Source: Talpa occidentalis (lineage: Eukaryota > Chordata > Mammalia > Eulipotyphla > Talpidae). From it: a stretch of DNA of 64,000 nt. This document shows positions 24,759-35,163 of the stretch, one piece after another; the stretch's first letter is position 1, and each line of letters begins with the position of its first letter. The notes beneath the pieces are model-generated. The model made no database searches and was not told the origin of the DNA. It saw only the letters and a list, made by a program, of their open reading frames with translations. The DNA is taken from assembly GCF_014898055.3 (NCBI RefSeq), contig NW_023603184.1:35277359-35341358 (forward strand). Reading direction: 5' to 3'. Both the position numbers and the translations under genes were made by a program.

Positions 24759-25016
24759 GGGCCTCCCCTGGTGGCGCAGCGGTTGAGCGCTGGGCTGCAA
24801 AGCTGCCTGCAGCCTCTGCAGCGCTGGTTCGATCCCTGACCGCTGGGTGAGGGTCCCCATGGCGCGCAGACCTCTCCTGCCGCCCACTGCTCCCCTCAGC
24901 AGTGTTTTTCGGCCCATCTGCCTGTTCTGTTCCCTGCTCTGGTGAATTCTCTCACCGTCCCGCACTTCTGACTGTACCCAGTGCTTGCATAAATAAATAA
25001 ATCTTTAAAAAAAAAA
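24759..25016 (+). mobile_element. tRNA-derived SINE (GC-rich younger subfamily)
   Basis: The head GGCCTCCCCTGGTGGCGCAG and GTTGAGCGCTGGGCTGC segment mark the GC-rich subfamily. The element ends in AAATAAATAAATC plus A. The exact 10-bp repeat ATTGGAAAAT at 24749-24758 and 25017-25026 is the target-site duplication. Confidence 0.95.
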
Positions 25017-25477
25017 ATTGGAAAATATTGTGACAGTGGGCCCATGGTTATTGCGACATAACCCCATGGTGACAATGTGCTTGATTTGAGTCGAATTTGC
25101 CATTTTTAGAGAAGATGTCTTGTGTTCTTGCTTCACATCATCACAATCTCTTCTTACACATCAGGCATCCATGGACAACAGGACCTCATTTTGTTCCTGT
25201 TTGCTCTTATTAGACATATGAGTATATAAGCCACTATGTAAAACATAAAATCTATAAGGAATGGGTATGGTACTTCTTTATTCTGCATTCTCTTCCTTGG
25301 CAGACTTTTACATGGAGAAAACATTTCATAATATATACACGCAATGGCCTCAGAACATCTACACATTAAAGGGAATCCTGTTTGCAACAACATTTTACTC
25401 ACATGTTTTGCAAATTTCTCTGCACTACTTTTAAAAAACTATTTCCTTCTCTCCAAGTGATATCTCCACTTTATGAT
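25017..25477. other. 3' flank of OR52N2-like gene
   Basis: AT-rich sequence downstream of the minus-strand receptor; likely includes its 3' UTR. No other feature is seen. Confidence 0.4.
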
Positions 25478-26443
25478 CTATTTGTCTTGGGTAATGATAA
25501 TCTTGTCTCCAAGTAAAAATCTGATCACACTTTCCCGAATCTGTTTGGTCTTGACACCATAAACAATTGGGTTCATTGTGGGGGGTAGTAGCAGATACAG
25601 GTTGGCCACAATGATGTGTATGTGGTGGGGGATACTGTGCTCTCCAAATCGGTGGGTGAAAAAAGTGAAAAAAGCTGGGATGTAAGTGATGACAATGGCA
25701 CAGATATGAGATGTGCAGGTGCTGAAGGCTTTGTGACGGGCATCTGCCGATGACAGGCTCACCACAGCCCTCAAGATCATAGTGTAAGACACAGAAATGC
25801 AGAAGATGTCAAAGCCCCCAATCAGGAGGGCTGTCAAGAGACCATAGATGGCATTGGCCTTGAAATTGCCACAGGACACCTTGGCCACAGACATGTGGTC
25901 GCAGTAGGTGTGAGGAATGAAGTTGCCCCGGCAATAGGGCAGGCGCTTGGTGAGGAAGGTGAAGGGGATGATGAGCATCACACCCCTCAGGAAAGTGGCA
26001 AGACCAGCCTTGGCGATGACAGGGCTGGTCAGGATGGTGGAGTAGCGCAGAGGGTAGCAGATGGCCACGTAGCGGTCCAGGGCCATGAGCATGAGCACCC
26101 CAGACTCCATGCCTGTCAGTGTGTGGACAAAAAACATCTGGGCCAGGCAGGCATGAAAGTCAATCTCCTTGAGGTTGAACCAGAATATGCACAGCATGTT
26201 GGGGACAGTGGTGGTGCACAGGGTGACGTCAGTGAAGGAGAGCAGGGCCAGGAAGTAGTACATGGGCCGGTGCAGGGCCTCCTCATGGATGATGAGGTAG
26301 ATGAGCCCACAGTTGCCCACGACAGCGATGATGTACATGAAGCAGAATGGCAGGGAGATCCAGACATGTGCGGCCTCCAGCCCAGGGATCCCATTCAAGA
26401 TGAAGAATGTGGGTGTCAGGCTGGAGCTGTTGGCCCCAGACAT
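25478..26443 (-). CDS. OR52N2: olfactory receptor, OR52N2-like
   Basis: This is an intact class I odorant receptor of 321 residues, predicted to act as a G-olf-coupled membrane receptor in olfactory neurons. It has a sequon at N5 (NSSS), TM1 GN at 43-44, LHRPMYYFLA at 57-66, C99 before TM3, LDRYVAICYPL at 122-132, ECL2 cysteines 171, 181 and 191 (PHTYCDHMSVAKVSC), KAFSTCTSH at 238-246, PPTMNPIVYG at 287-296, and tail LLGDK followed by IIITQDK. The whole protein, including the tail, resembles remembered human OR52N2. Codons 1 to about 244 plus 34 bp of 5' flank are shared almost exactly with the gene at 35164-36126, whereas the rest is not, indicating gene conversion. The conserved MSGANSSSLTP leader supports the start. 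Confidence 0.96.
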   Translation of the reverse strand: MSGANSSSLTPTFFILNGIPGLEAAHVWISLPFCFMYIIAVVGNCGLIYLIIHEEALHRPMYYFLALLSFTDVTLCTTTVPNMLCIFWFNLKEIDFHACLAQMFFVHTLTGMESGVLMLMALDRYVAICYPLRYSTILTSPVIAKAGLATFLRGVMLIIPFTFLTKRLPYCRGNFIPHTYCDHMSVAKVSCGNFKANAIYGLLTALLIGGFDIFCISVSYTMILRAVVSLSSADARHKAFSTCTSHICAIVITYIPAFFTFFTHRFGEHSIPHHIHIIVANLYLLLPPTMNPIVYGVKTKQIRESVIRFLLGDKIIITQDK

Positions 26444-26477
26444 GATGGCCGCCAGGCAGGGAGCATTTCACATTCTT
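25710..26477 (-). other. gene-conversion tract, copy 1 (with 35393-36160)
   Basis: These 768 bp align without gaps to 35393-36160 at a constant offset of 9683. I count two differences (25853 A versus 35536 G; 26408 T versus 36091 C), both synonymous. On the left, three substitutions occur within 13 bp (25697, 25706, 25709). On the right, identity ends immediately after CACATTCTT, and the sequences are unrelated beyond. Confidence 0.9.
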
Positions 26478-26599
26478 TAGAAGTGATGGTTTTCTGAACA
26501 AGAGAATAATTCAAATTTAAGTAGAGAATGTAATGCAAAAAAAATTGGAATGAGAAACGTTGATTAAGTTCCACTAGAATCACATTGTATAGCAGCAGT
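26478..26599. other. 5' flank of OR52N2-like gene
   Basis: Upstream sequence that is not shared with the second OR52N copy. No core promoter motif is recognised. Confidence 0.35.
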
Positions 26600-26832
26600 T
26601 TCCATCCAGCTCTGGTTCTTATCTAGTATGTGATATTAACAAGATATTTAGCCAGTTTATGCCTCAGTTTTCTTACTATATAATGAAGACAATATTTGTG
26701 CCAACCTCAGAAAGTTGTCAGGAATATTCAATAAGGTGATTTACAAAACATACTAAAACTATGCATGGTAACTAATGCATGCCCTGTAAATGTCAGCAGT
26801 AATACTACTGTTGTTATTAGTATTGTTATGAT
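26600..26832 (+). mobile_element. MIR SINE relic
   Basis: This is a nearly full-length MIR in sense order: TATGCCTCAGTTTTCTTACT, a purine-rich ATAATGAAGACAATA step, AACCTCAGAAAGTTGTCAGG, then TAATACTACTGTTGTTATTA at its end. Confidence 0.8.
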
Positions 26833-28257
26833 TTCCTACCACAATATAAAGCATCCAATGAGATCCAATTTACCTTGATTAATGTAAAATCTAATGACAC
26901 CTCTCAGCTATCCTATAATTCAAATATCATCGTGTACTTTGGAATGGGAAAGGTTGTATGAGATTTTGAAAGTTTTATGTTGGGTGACTGAAAAGTGAAA
27001 TTTAGAAAACAAATGTTAGCTACTCAGACTTCCAAGAGATTAAAACATATTCTTACATTTTAGACAGAAAATCTAAAATTTCAACCCCAAATGCAATGCA
27101 GAAATTTCTCATCAAACAAAATCCCTGATGTCTGCTTCCTTCTGCAGGAGCCAGATAGCACTAGCGTCACAAGACTGAAAAGAAAAGAATCAGATATTGG
27201 AATCTCATTAAAGGGAGACCATCTGCCTCTGGACATCTGAGTTTTAAACTAAAACTGATCACCCACCATAGAAATCTCAGGCTTTTCAGAATGCACATAA
27301 TGTAATGAATAGATTCCTACATTTTAAATCATTAAACAGAGATATAAACTCAGTCAGTTATTTTCCTCCTCTTCAGTAAAGTAATTCTCTTTACACTCTT
27401 TCTACCGGATGAGTCTCAAAACTGCCCTTAAGCTTCGCTATTGAAAGAACTATTTTTAAACTAAGAATACCTACAAAAGAAGGAAAACTAGACAATAGAG
27501 AGTGTCTGCTCTCTGAAAATATGAACAGTTTTATTACATGCTCAGGTAAAAGACGTGAACACTTAAGACTTCACAAGTTGGCCATACTAACTGGCTATAT
27601 GAACTTCAGCAAGTCTCAAACCTTTCTTTGGATAATTTTTATGAGCTTTTAAAATGGTATAATAATGGTACATATTGTATAGGTGCTTGAGTAATCAAGT
27701 AAGAATTAATCTTTCAAGTACTTCTTGGCATCTAGTAGGTAATCACATGTTATCTATTATAATGTCCAATAATTGTGAGAATATTTGCTATAACATATGA
27801 AATTTGTGACAGACACCTATTGATTGTTTTCTGCATGCCTAGTATCACTCTAATTTCTCGGGACGTGTTAGTGAATCAAACAGACAAAATCCTCTCAACT
27901 CATGGAGCTAATATTTCAATGGGAATTGATTCCTACATTCAAACTTATAATAATGCCATGCAATGTTATTATATCTATTTTATATGAGGACATTTATGTG
28001 CAGTGTAATTCAATAACATGTCTAAGTACACAAAAATTAAAAACTGGTAGAACCAAAATTCTAATCCGAGATTGACTTTGTAGTCATGTGTTTGATCAAC
28101 CTGTATCTTTTGTCCTAACTCACTGATTCTAATAGTGAGGAATGATTGCACAAACTAGCATTGCTAGTTTAAACAAGTCATGCTAGTAAAGGGGAAGCTT
28201 ATTTTTAATAGTATATTAAGGGAGCAAAAGAACATACAGTCATAGGTAAGCATAGAT
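26833..28257. other. intergenic upstream of OR52N2-like gene with L2/MIR relics
   Basis: At 27770-27960 there is an L2-like stretch (CAGACAAAATCCTCTCAACT, CATGGAGCTAATATTTC). At 27965-28090 there is an antisense MIR-like stretch (ATATGAGGACATTTATGTGC). No gene is seen. Confidence 0.45.
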
Positions 28258-28292
28258 ACACACACACACATAAACACACACACACACACAAA
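28258..28292 (+). repeat. (CA)n microsatellite
   Basis: About 35 bp of CA units are interrupted once by TAAA. Confidence 0.9.
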
Positions 28293-28383
28293 GTCATTCT
28301 TCAGCTAAGGACCTCTTTACAGAGAGAAACTACTTGTGGCAGAAAACCCATCTGAGAGATAGACTCCTATTATTTGGTTTATT

Positions 28384-28460
28384 CACATAGACACAACATG
28401 ACACAACATGACATCTAATAAGGACTGAAGTCTAATAAGGACATCTAATAAGGACTGAAG
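28384..28460 (+). repeat. short direct repeats beside the palindrome
   Basis: ACACAACATG occurs twice in tandem. ACATCTAATAAGGACTGAAG then occurs at 28411-28430 and again at 28441-28460, the second copy running into the palindrome arm. Confidence 0.85.
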
Positions 28461-28582
28461 TCTGCGCTTGAATTGTAGGAGGTATGAAAGGAATTCCTGT
28501 AAGGGGCTTCCTGTAAGGGGCCTCCTGTAGCCCCTTACAGGAATTCCTTTCATACCTCCTACAACTCAAGCGCAGACTTCAG
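28455..28582. repeat. near-perfect 52-bp-arm inverted repeat
   Basis: The left arm 28455-28506 and right arm 28531-28582 are reverse complements with a single mismatch (CTTGAATTG versus CTTGAGTTG). The loop is 24 bp (28507-28530) and contains a further copy of CTGTAAGGGG, so alternative pairings exist. No transposon terminal signature is recognised. Confidence 0.95.
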
Positions 28583-29454
28583 TTACTTTCCACTTATAAC
28601 AAAGACCATTCTTAGTGGAAGTAATTAAGCGTACACATATCCATTAATTAAGGCAAAAACTTTCATTTTCCTCCCACTGAACTCTCTATTGTTAGACTTA
28701 TCTTCAATGAATTACAGGGTAGTTCTGAATTTGTTACACAGTTAGGGGAGTGCTGTTTCTCTTTTTAGTCTACAAATGGTCATCTATTCTACTTGGAATC
28801 AAAAATAAATACTGAGCTTCTAATCAACCACATCTTGTATTTCTTGTACTACAAACTTTGCATTTTAGGAAAGCATTAGTCCTTGGGAATAAGCCAGCCT
28901 CACCTCAGTGTTAGCAAAGACTAGATTCCTGGACATGACTGAGACTTCTGAGCGATAAAGATCTCTACAACAACCAGGTTACCCTATATATAGTATCTCT
29001 GTACCCTCTGAGGAGTCTCCATAGTTGAGTGTCTAAACCTGATTGGGTGTCCTCAGTTGACATCTCAGAGGGCCTTAGTTAAAGATTCTTTGGACTTGAG
29101 ATTAGTTCTATATTTATCAAGTTTTAAAGATAAAGCAAAACCACAAAACAATAAAAGTACTAAACTTAACTATCTTCCCCTAGGTGTGGATTCTGATCAC
29201 ATTTTAGATAGTCATAAGAATTGTTTTATTTATTTTAATTTATAAAATAATGATTTAATTATAACTATGTAGTCATAAAATTCCAGAAATGTGTTAAAAC
29301 TTCCATAATGTTAATCTTACCATCTCACCACCATGGATATATATTCAATCCATGTGTATATGTGTGTTTCATGGAACTATATATGCATAAATATGTTTAT
29401 ATGTAATAAATATTCATATATGTTCAAATATTCATATATGTTCAAATATACTTA
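28583..29454. other. intergenic, no gene recognised
   Basis: AT-rich sequence. A near-O/E motif (GTCCTTGGGAAT, about 28879-28890) lies 2.4 kb upstream of the OR52N2-like start but lacks one base of the canonical palindrome. Around 29395-29450 ATTCATATATGTTCAAATA is repeated. Confidence 0.35.
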
Positions 29455-29750
29455 GGCTGTGTAGCAAAAGTTAACCTAAAAATACCATGTGATCCAGAAA
29501 TCACACTTGGGTATTACCAGAGAAATGTGCAGATATTTGTTCCAAAGACATATACAAAAATATCCATAGCAGCATTATTCATAGGAGGCCACCAAAAACA
29601 TCCTTCAATATCATAATAAATAAATTATTGTATATTCATGAGTTGAAATATTATTTAGGAATGAAAGTAATAACACTAATGCTTCACACAAGGATATGGA
29701 GAATTTTAAATCATTGCCTTTTAAAAGGTGAAAACAAATTGCCCCACTCT
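29455..29750 (+). mobile_element. L1 LINE ORF2 3' fragment
   Basis: CCATGTGATCCAGAAATC, CATAGCAGCATTATTCATAG and TTGTATATTCATGAG are diverged forms of the conserved L1 ORF2 C-terminal coding stretch. No ORF survives. Confidence 0.7.
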
Positions 29751-29810
29751 TTTGAAATTTGGTGTTGTAACATATAAAACTACATTTTATATGTATGACT
29801 ACCTTTCTTT

Positions 29811-30071
29811 TTTAAAGATTTATTTATTTACTTATATAAGCACTAGGTGCAGTCAGAAGCGTGGGAGGGTGAGAGAATTCACCAGAGTCAGAGCGGGGAG
29901 CAGAGCAGGCAGAAAGACCAAAGTACACTGCTGAGGGGAGCAGCAGGCGGCAGGAGAGGTCTGCGCGCCATGTGGGACCCTCGCCTGGCTGTCTGGGATC
30001 GAACCACTGGTGCAGAGGCTGTGGGTAGCTTCGCAGCCCAGTGCTCAACCGCTGAGCCACTGGGGAGGCCC
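29811..30071 (-). mobile_element. tRNA-derived SINE (GC-rich younger subfamily)
   Basis: The reverse complement starts GGGCCTCCCCAGTGGCTCAG, has TTGAGCACTGGGCTGCGAAG, and ends in the CTTATATAAGTAAATAAATA tail. The imperfect flanks ACTACCTTTCTTTT and ACTACCCTTTTA suggest its duplication. Confidence 0.93.
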
Positions 30072-30343
30072 TGTACTACTACCCTTTTATATGTACTTTT
30101 ACCCTTCCCCTCCCCTCCCCCTTCCTTCCTCCCACCTCTTCTCCATTCTTGCTTGTCTTTTACCGTTCTCATTTCTCTTTTACTTTATTTAACATGTAAT
30201 GTGCTGCTTCCTTTTGACATATGAACTAAATTTGGTTTTTGATCATTATTGAAGTTTAAATATTTTTGAAATGCCTGATATAACTAATCCCTTGATATAC
30301 TTTTTCTTTGTATGCACTTGTATATATGCATCAATACTAAATT
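30072..30343. other. spacer between two SINEs
   Basis: A pyrimidine-rich stretch (30095-30180) precedes ordinary AT-rich sequence. Confidence 0.4.
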
Positions 30344-30360
30344 TAGACCTAATTTTCTTT

Positions 30361-30628
30361 TTTTTTAAAAAAGATTTTATTTGTTTATTTTTGTGTGGAA
30401 TTGGGGTAAAGGCCAGAGTTGTGGGGGGAGGGGGTGGGTGACAGGATTCACCAGAGACAAAGTGGGGAACAGAACAGGCAGACAGACTGAAATGCACTGC
30501 CAAGAGGAGCAGTGGGCGGGTCAGGAGAGGTCTGCTGCACCATGCGGGTAGCTCTCTGGCTGGGCATAGAAGTCAGGCAGCTGTAGTGGTAGCACTGAGA
30601 GTTAACCCCTAAGCTACCAGGGAGGCCG
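30361..30628 (-). mobile_element. tRNA-derived SINE (older subfamily)
   Basis: This is a complete element in reverse orientation (GGCCTCCCTGGTAGCTTAG head). It is flanked by TAGACCTAATTTTCTTT (30344-30360) and TAGACATAATTTTCTTT (30629-30645), a 17-bp target-site duplication with one mismatch. Confidence 0.95.
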
Positions 30629-30645
30629 TAGACATAATTTTCTTT

Positions 30646-31016
30646 ATGACTCTGAATACTGTTTGTTGTCCAGTCATTATGAGCTGCTTTACTAACATCA
30701 AAGGAACTTATGTTGAATCTTCACTCTCTGTTCTTAATAATTTTCTCTCAACACTTTTACCTCAACTTTGTCCACTAGATTCTATAATGCTTTCTAAGCT
30801 TTGCTGATTACTAATTTATAATAATTATTAATTCAAGATAACGTATTTACTTTTTAATTCTATATTTACATGTTTAACATGTTTGTACTTTCCTATTTAA
30901 ACTATGTTTATTCATTTGTCATGTATAATCACATCCTGTTATCCCAGCTTCTCATTTTCTAATTTGGCCATGTCATGCATTTCTGTCCTTAGATTTTCTC
31001 CCCTCTTTTTGTAGAT
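30646..31016. other. spacer, no feature recognised
   Basis: AT-rich DNA between the SINE and the solo LTR. Confidence 0.4.
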
Positions 31017-31404
31017 TGTAGGGGCAGAATGGCCACTGAGCAGGTTTTCTATGATGCTAGAGGACTGGGTAAAGGAGAGTCCTGGAGCCCTCGGTGGCTT
31101 TCTCAGGCTTTTATTGAGCTTTACATGCATTGCAGCGCAGGGGTGCCCAGGGGCTAGGAAGCCAGTAGGCCTCCAAGCCCCAGGCAAGTCTTCAGTCCCT
31201 GCTTCTCTGGCCTTCTTTCTCCCCTTCTCTCTCCTGCCCCTCTTCTGCTTCTGCTTCTCTTGGTGACTGTCTCAATACTCCTCCCATGGCCCACAGAGGT
31301 AAACAGGACAGCTTACAACAATGTAACAACTGCAGGTGCCCCATCAGGTCAGGGCAATCCTAATAGTGGGAGGGCAGAAAAGCGTGAAAACCGGTTACCC
31401 TACA
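31017..31404 (-). mobile_element. solo LTR of an endogenous retrovirus
   Basis: Read on the minus strand, this 388-bp unit begins TGTAGGG and ends CCCTACA, the short inverted termini with TG...CA typical of retroviral LTRs. An AATAAA signal lies at 31115-31110. Flanks TAGAT (31012-31016) and CAGAT (31405-31409) form a 5-bp duplication with one mismatch. It is GC-rich relative to its surroundings, and no gag, pol or env sequence adjoins it, so it appears to be a solo LTR. The ERV family cannot be named from sequence alone. Confidence 0.8.
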
Positions 31405-31432
31405 CAGATTATATAAAAATATGCCCATTTTT

Positions 31433-31742
31433 TCTAGATTCCTGCTATGAGTGAGACCATCCGGTATTTTTCTTTTTCTTTCTGGTTTATTTCGCTGAGC
31501 ATGATTAAGGGACCAGGAAAAAGAATAACTATAAGAAAGTAAAAATCAAAATCAACAACTATGAACCAGAGACACTCTATGGGGGGGTGGGGGGGGGGGC
31601 GGGGAGGGGAGGGATTGGGGTCAAAATAAGGGGTTTGCAATAGTATGGGGAATATAAAAATAAAATTTATTAAAAATATATATAAAAAAATAAAAAGTGT
31701 AAAAAATTAAAATAAATAAAATATTTCAAGAAAGGAAAAAAA
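31433..31742 (+). mobile_element. L1 LINE with 5' inversion (twin priming)
   Basis: Bases 31433-31507 are the ORF2 C-terminal segment in reverse. From 31508 the sequence continues in sense with the immediately following L1 segment (TAAGGGACCAGG), the G-rich 3' UTR and an A-rich tail. ATGCCCATTTTT at 31421-31432 and 31743-31754 is the target-site duplication. Confidence 0.92.
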
Positions 31743-31754
31743 ATGCCCATTTTT

Positions 31755-32615
31755 AAATACTTTAAATGGTCTTTTTAATCTAACAGTAAGAATTTTACAC
31801 ATCCAAGATGATTTTCTTCATTTTTCTGCATAGTATTTCTTCTTTCTCTTTATCACGATTTTATAGGGTTTGTGTCTTTGTTGTCCAAGGCATTTGGATT
31901 TCCCTCTTGATTCGTTTTCAACCAGATTTAGACTTGTCTTTTCTGGAAATTTTTCATCCAAGATGGCATTTAAATATCTTTTCTTTTGCTCTCATCCAAC
32001 TCATGAAGGGAGAATTGTAGGTGTTCCTACACCAACTGTCAGTTTCTAGCAAAGTCTGACCAGCCTCTCTCCTTGTTTTACCATAACTGCTAGTGTCCAA
32101 CATACAATTTCTAGGTGACTGCTTCAATTAAGGTGTGTTTTACTCATATTCCCACCTATAATAATCATTTGTAAAGAACTATGGACAATATTTATTAATA
32201 TAGGTCCTGCATCTTTATCCTTCCCTTTCAATACTTATTCCCAATTCTTTGCGCACATTATATTTGCAGTATGCCCCAGTATGTTGAAGTGGGTGTATAG
32301 GTTTGTCTGTGGGGAAGCAGGGGATTAAGACATGAATAAAATGTCAGGATGTGCACTGAGTACTCTTACTACAACACAAAGAAAATAACTGAATATATAT
32401 ATATATATATATATAAAGACTATTACCAGAAAATGTCTTTGTTTCTTTTTTAATCTATCTATAGTCACATGTGTTGCATTGATATTTCTTCAAATTATCA
32501 TAGTAAGAATATTATTTTGTGTCTCTGGGCTGATGGATGTAGTTATGTTGATTGCCATTCAGACTGTGTAATTATGCGAGTTTCTAGGCTGCATGCCTTG
32601 CAAGAGCTCTCACAC
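31755..32615. other. intergenic, no gene recognised
   Basis: AT-rich DNA with a (TA)n microsatellite at 32393-32415. Short frames have no recognisable similarity. Confidence 0.4.
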
Positions 32616-32630
32616 AAACAATGCTTTTCA

Positions 32631-33674
32631 TGCAAATCAAAACTACAATGAGATACCATCTTACACCAGTGAGAATGGCACATATTAAAAAAACTAGCAA
32701 CAACAAGTGTTGGCGAGGTTGTGGAGAAAAAGGAATTCTGCACTGCTGGAGGGAGTGCAAACTGGTCCAACCACTATCGAGAGCTGTGTGGAGATTTCTT
32801 TTTTTCTTTTTTTTTTTTTTTATAGAGGCATGTTTTATTTATTTATTTGTTTGTTTGTTTGTTTGTTTTGTTTATACATGCACTGGGTACAGTCAGAAGC
32901 GCGGGAGGGTGAGAGAATTCACCAGAGCCAGAGCGGGGAGCAGAGCAGGCAGAAGGACCGAAGGACACTGCTGAGGGGAGCAGCGGGCGGCAGGAGAGGT
33001 CTGCGCGCCATGTGGGACCCTCCTCCAGTGGCCGGGGAGCAGCTGGGGATCAAACCTGCGCTGCAGAGGCCGCGGGCAGCTTCGCAACCCAGCACTCAAC
33101 CGCTGTGCCACCGGGGAGGCCCTGTGTGGAGATTTCTTGACCTACTAAACATAGAGCTTCCATATGATCCAGCAATTCCACTCCTAGGTATTTACCCAAA
33201 GGACACAGAAACATCAACTCCAAAGAGCACCTGCACCCCTATGTTTATAGCAGCACTATTAACAATAGCTAAGCTTTGGAAACAACCCAAATGCCCAAAA
33301 ATAGATGACTGGATCAAGAAGATGTGGTACATATACACCGTGGAATATTACTCAGCATTCAAAAAAGATAAACACATGCAATTTGCAGCACCATGGATGG
33401 CGCCGGAAAGGATCATGCTCAGCGAAATAAGCCAGAAAGAAAAAGAAAAATACTGGATGGTCTCACTCATAGCAGGAATCTAGAAAACTTAAATAAGGGA
33501 CCAGGAAAATGAATAACTATAAGAAAGTGAAAATCAAAATCAACAAAAACTATGAACCAGAACCAGAGACACTCTATGGGGATGGGGGGCGGGGAGGGGA
33601 GGGATTGGGGTCAAAATAAGGGGGTTGCAATTGTATGGGGAATATAAAAATAAAATTTATAAAAATTTTTAAAA
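32631..33674 (+). mobile_element. young L1 LINE 3' end, 5'-truncated, split by a SINE
   Basis: The element starts in ORF2 (a recognisable [11 protein letters not shown] protein segment), runs through LLGIYPKD, KMWYIYTVEYYSAFKKDKH and SEISQKEKEKYWMVS to a TAG at 33481-33483, then a G-rich 3' UTR and A-rich tail. AAACAATGCTTTTCA at 32616-32630 and 33675-33689 is an exact 15-bp target-site duplication. A minus-strand SINE at 32801-33121 interrupts ORF2 and changes the reading frame, because 338 bp are added including the duplicated site. Confidence 0.96.
32801..33121 (-). mobile_element. tRNA-derived SINE nested in L1
   Basis: This is a full-length GC-rich subfamily copy with a long T-rich (A-tail) side that includes TTTG and TTTA units. 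CTGTGTGGAGATTTCTT at 32784-32800 and 33122-33138 is an exact 17-bp target-site duplication (the first C could also belong to the SINE head). It inserted after the L1 did. Confidence 0.96.
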
Positions 33675-33689
33675 AAACAATGCTTTTCA

Positions 33690-35163
33690 AACACTGACGT
33701 TATTTGAATCAAGTTTTTGTAGACTGTGAGTTTACATCTGCTGCCATGACTTCCCTTTTATTTTTTTTTCCTTTTATTTTTAAAATCTTGATATATTTTA
33801 AGTTTTACTATGGTTTTGTATAATTTCAGAAATGTATTTATTACAGTATTTTCACAATTCTGGAGTGTTAGGAGATTTGTGCATTCCTGTTTACAGTCAA
33901 ACTCCCACCTTAGGTGGAAACCCTTGAAGTGCCAATACAGTATGATCTGATAACACTAACAATATCAATATTTAGGCTGTAATATAACTTCAGAAACTCC
34001 ATATTATACATCATAGTCTTCAACATTTCTAGCAGGAAATGGCATACTTTTCTAATTACTTTCAACGGTGCATTTAATACTTAAAACTGTGCATTTCACA
34101 ACTACTAGCAGTGATATGAAGTTGCCCCAAACTAGATTTTCTTAGTGTTGAAGGAGATATAGGGAATGGAAATCAGTACCTTCAGGTTTGCCAGGGCCCA
34201 GCAGTGACCCAGGTGAAGCTTTTTAATTCTCCATATTTTGCTGCATGGGATCAGAGCTTTGTTATGGGAGACAAGGCCAATGTTTGTGAATGATTTGGAT
34301 GTTATGTAAACTTGTTTTGATCAACTTCTATTTGAATTTTAATTATAGGAGAAGATTTTTGGTTGTGTTGATTGAGCTTGGAAAAAAATTCTACAAAGTC
34401 AGTTAAACCCAAATATTTATAGATTATTCTGGTGAATTCATCTGTTTTCTATTACCTTTTCACAATGATTTCTAAAACTTATTTTGTGACTGCTTCAAAA
34501 AGTATCCTTAAGAAGTTATCCCTTAAGGAATTATCCTTAAGAAGTTTTCATAGTTCTATTTCCTTATTTCCCCATTTTATTTAGACAATCTCAATACAAA
34601 TATATGAACATTATTATCCTTAGTAGTGGAAATCCAATATAGCTTAGATAGACATGAGATAATTTTCATAACTGAATCAAACTGCAAAATTAGACAGTGA
34701 ATTGTATAATGGAAATAAATGAAGTCATTAAAACAAATGTTAAAGGACTTGTAAAACAGACTGAGACTTTTTTCCTTGAGATTACCCCCAAGAATAGATG
34801 AACCTTCAATATATTGACATAATCAAGAAGGCTTCTGTTTTTCTTTTGTCTGGTGTGCATTCCATCTGAGATTTGTTCAACCCTTAAAGCACACTAGGAT
34901 TCTGAGCAATGCAATTATTTCTAAACAACCTAAACAGATTACATTGGTGCAGAATTCCTTTTAAGAGCAAGTCCTTCACATTCAGGGGATGTATTTCATA
35001 TTCATTTCTATCATTGAGCTTTACAAAAAATGACTCAGCTAATTTTATAGCAGGTTTAAACAAATATTGATTCCTGCAGTAAGACCAGTTGGTTTTAAAT
35101 TTACACTCAAGACGGTCTGCTAAAACGTCCTTTGTCTTTATTTATGGACATTAATTCATGAAT
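33690..35163. other. intergenic 3' of second OR52N copy
   Basis: No gene or clear repeat is recognised. The last few hundred bases are probably 3' UTR of the minus-strand receptor. Confidence 0.4.

Noticed and set aside
24759..24840. tRNA gene suggested by the A and B boxes
   Set aside because: The boxes belong to the SINE head; no cloverleaf with paired acceptor stem is apparent and many copies exist.
25895..26497. 200-residue open frame antisense to the OR52N2-like gene (and its twin at 35578-36195)
   Set aside because: It is the mirror of a conserved GC-rich receptor exon, lacks domain features, and is duplicated only because the sense gene is.
28455..28582. MITE or terminal inverted repeat transposon
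   Set aside because: Arms occupy nearly the whole element, and no TA or 8-bp target duplication was seen; kept as a palindrome of unknown origin.
31051..31266. Small secreted-protein-like frame within 31051-31266
   Set aside because: It lies inside the solo LTR and has no independent support.
32707..33483. 258-residue open frame
   Set aside because: It is a chance read-through joining out-of-frame L1 sequence, an antisense SINE and the L1 ORF2 C-terminus; not a gene.
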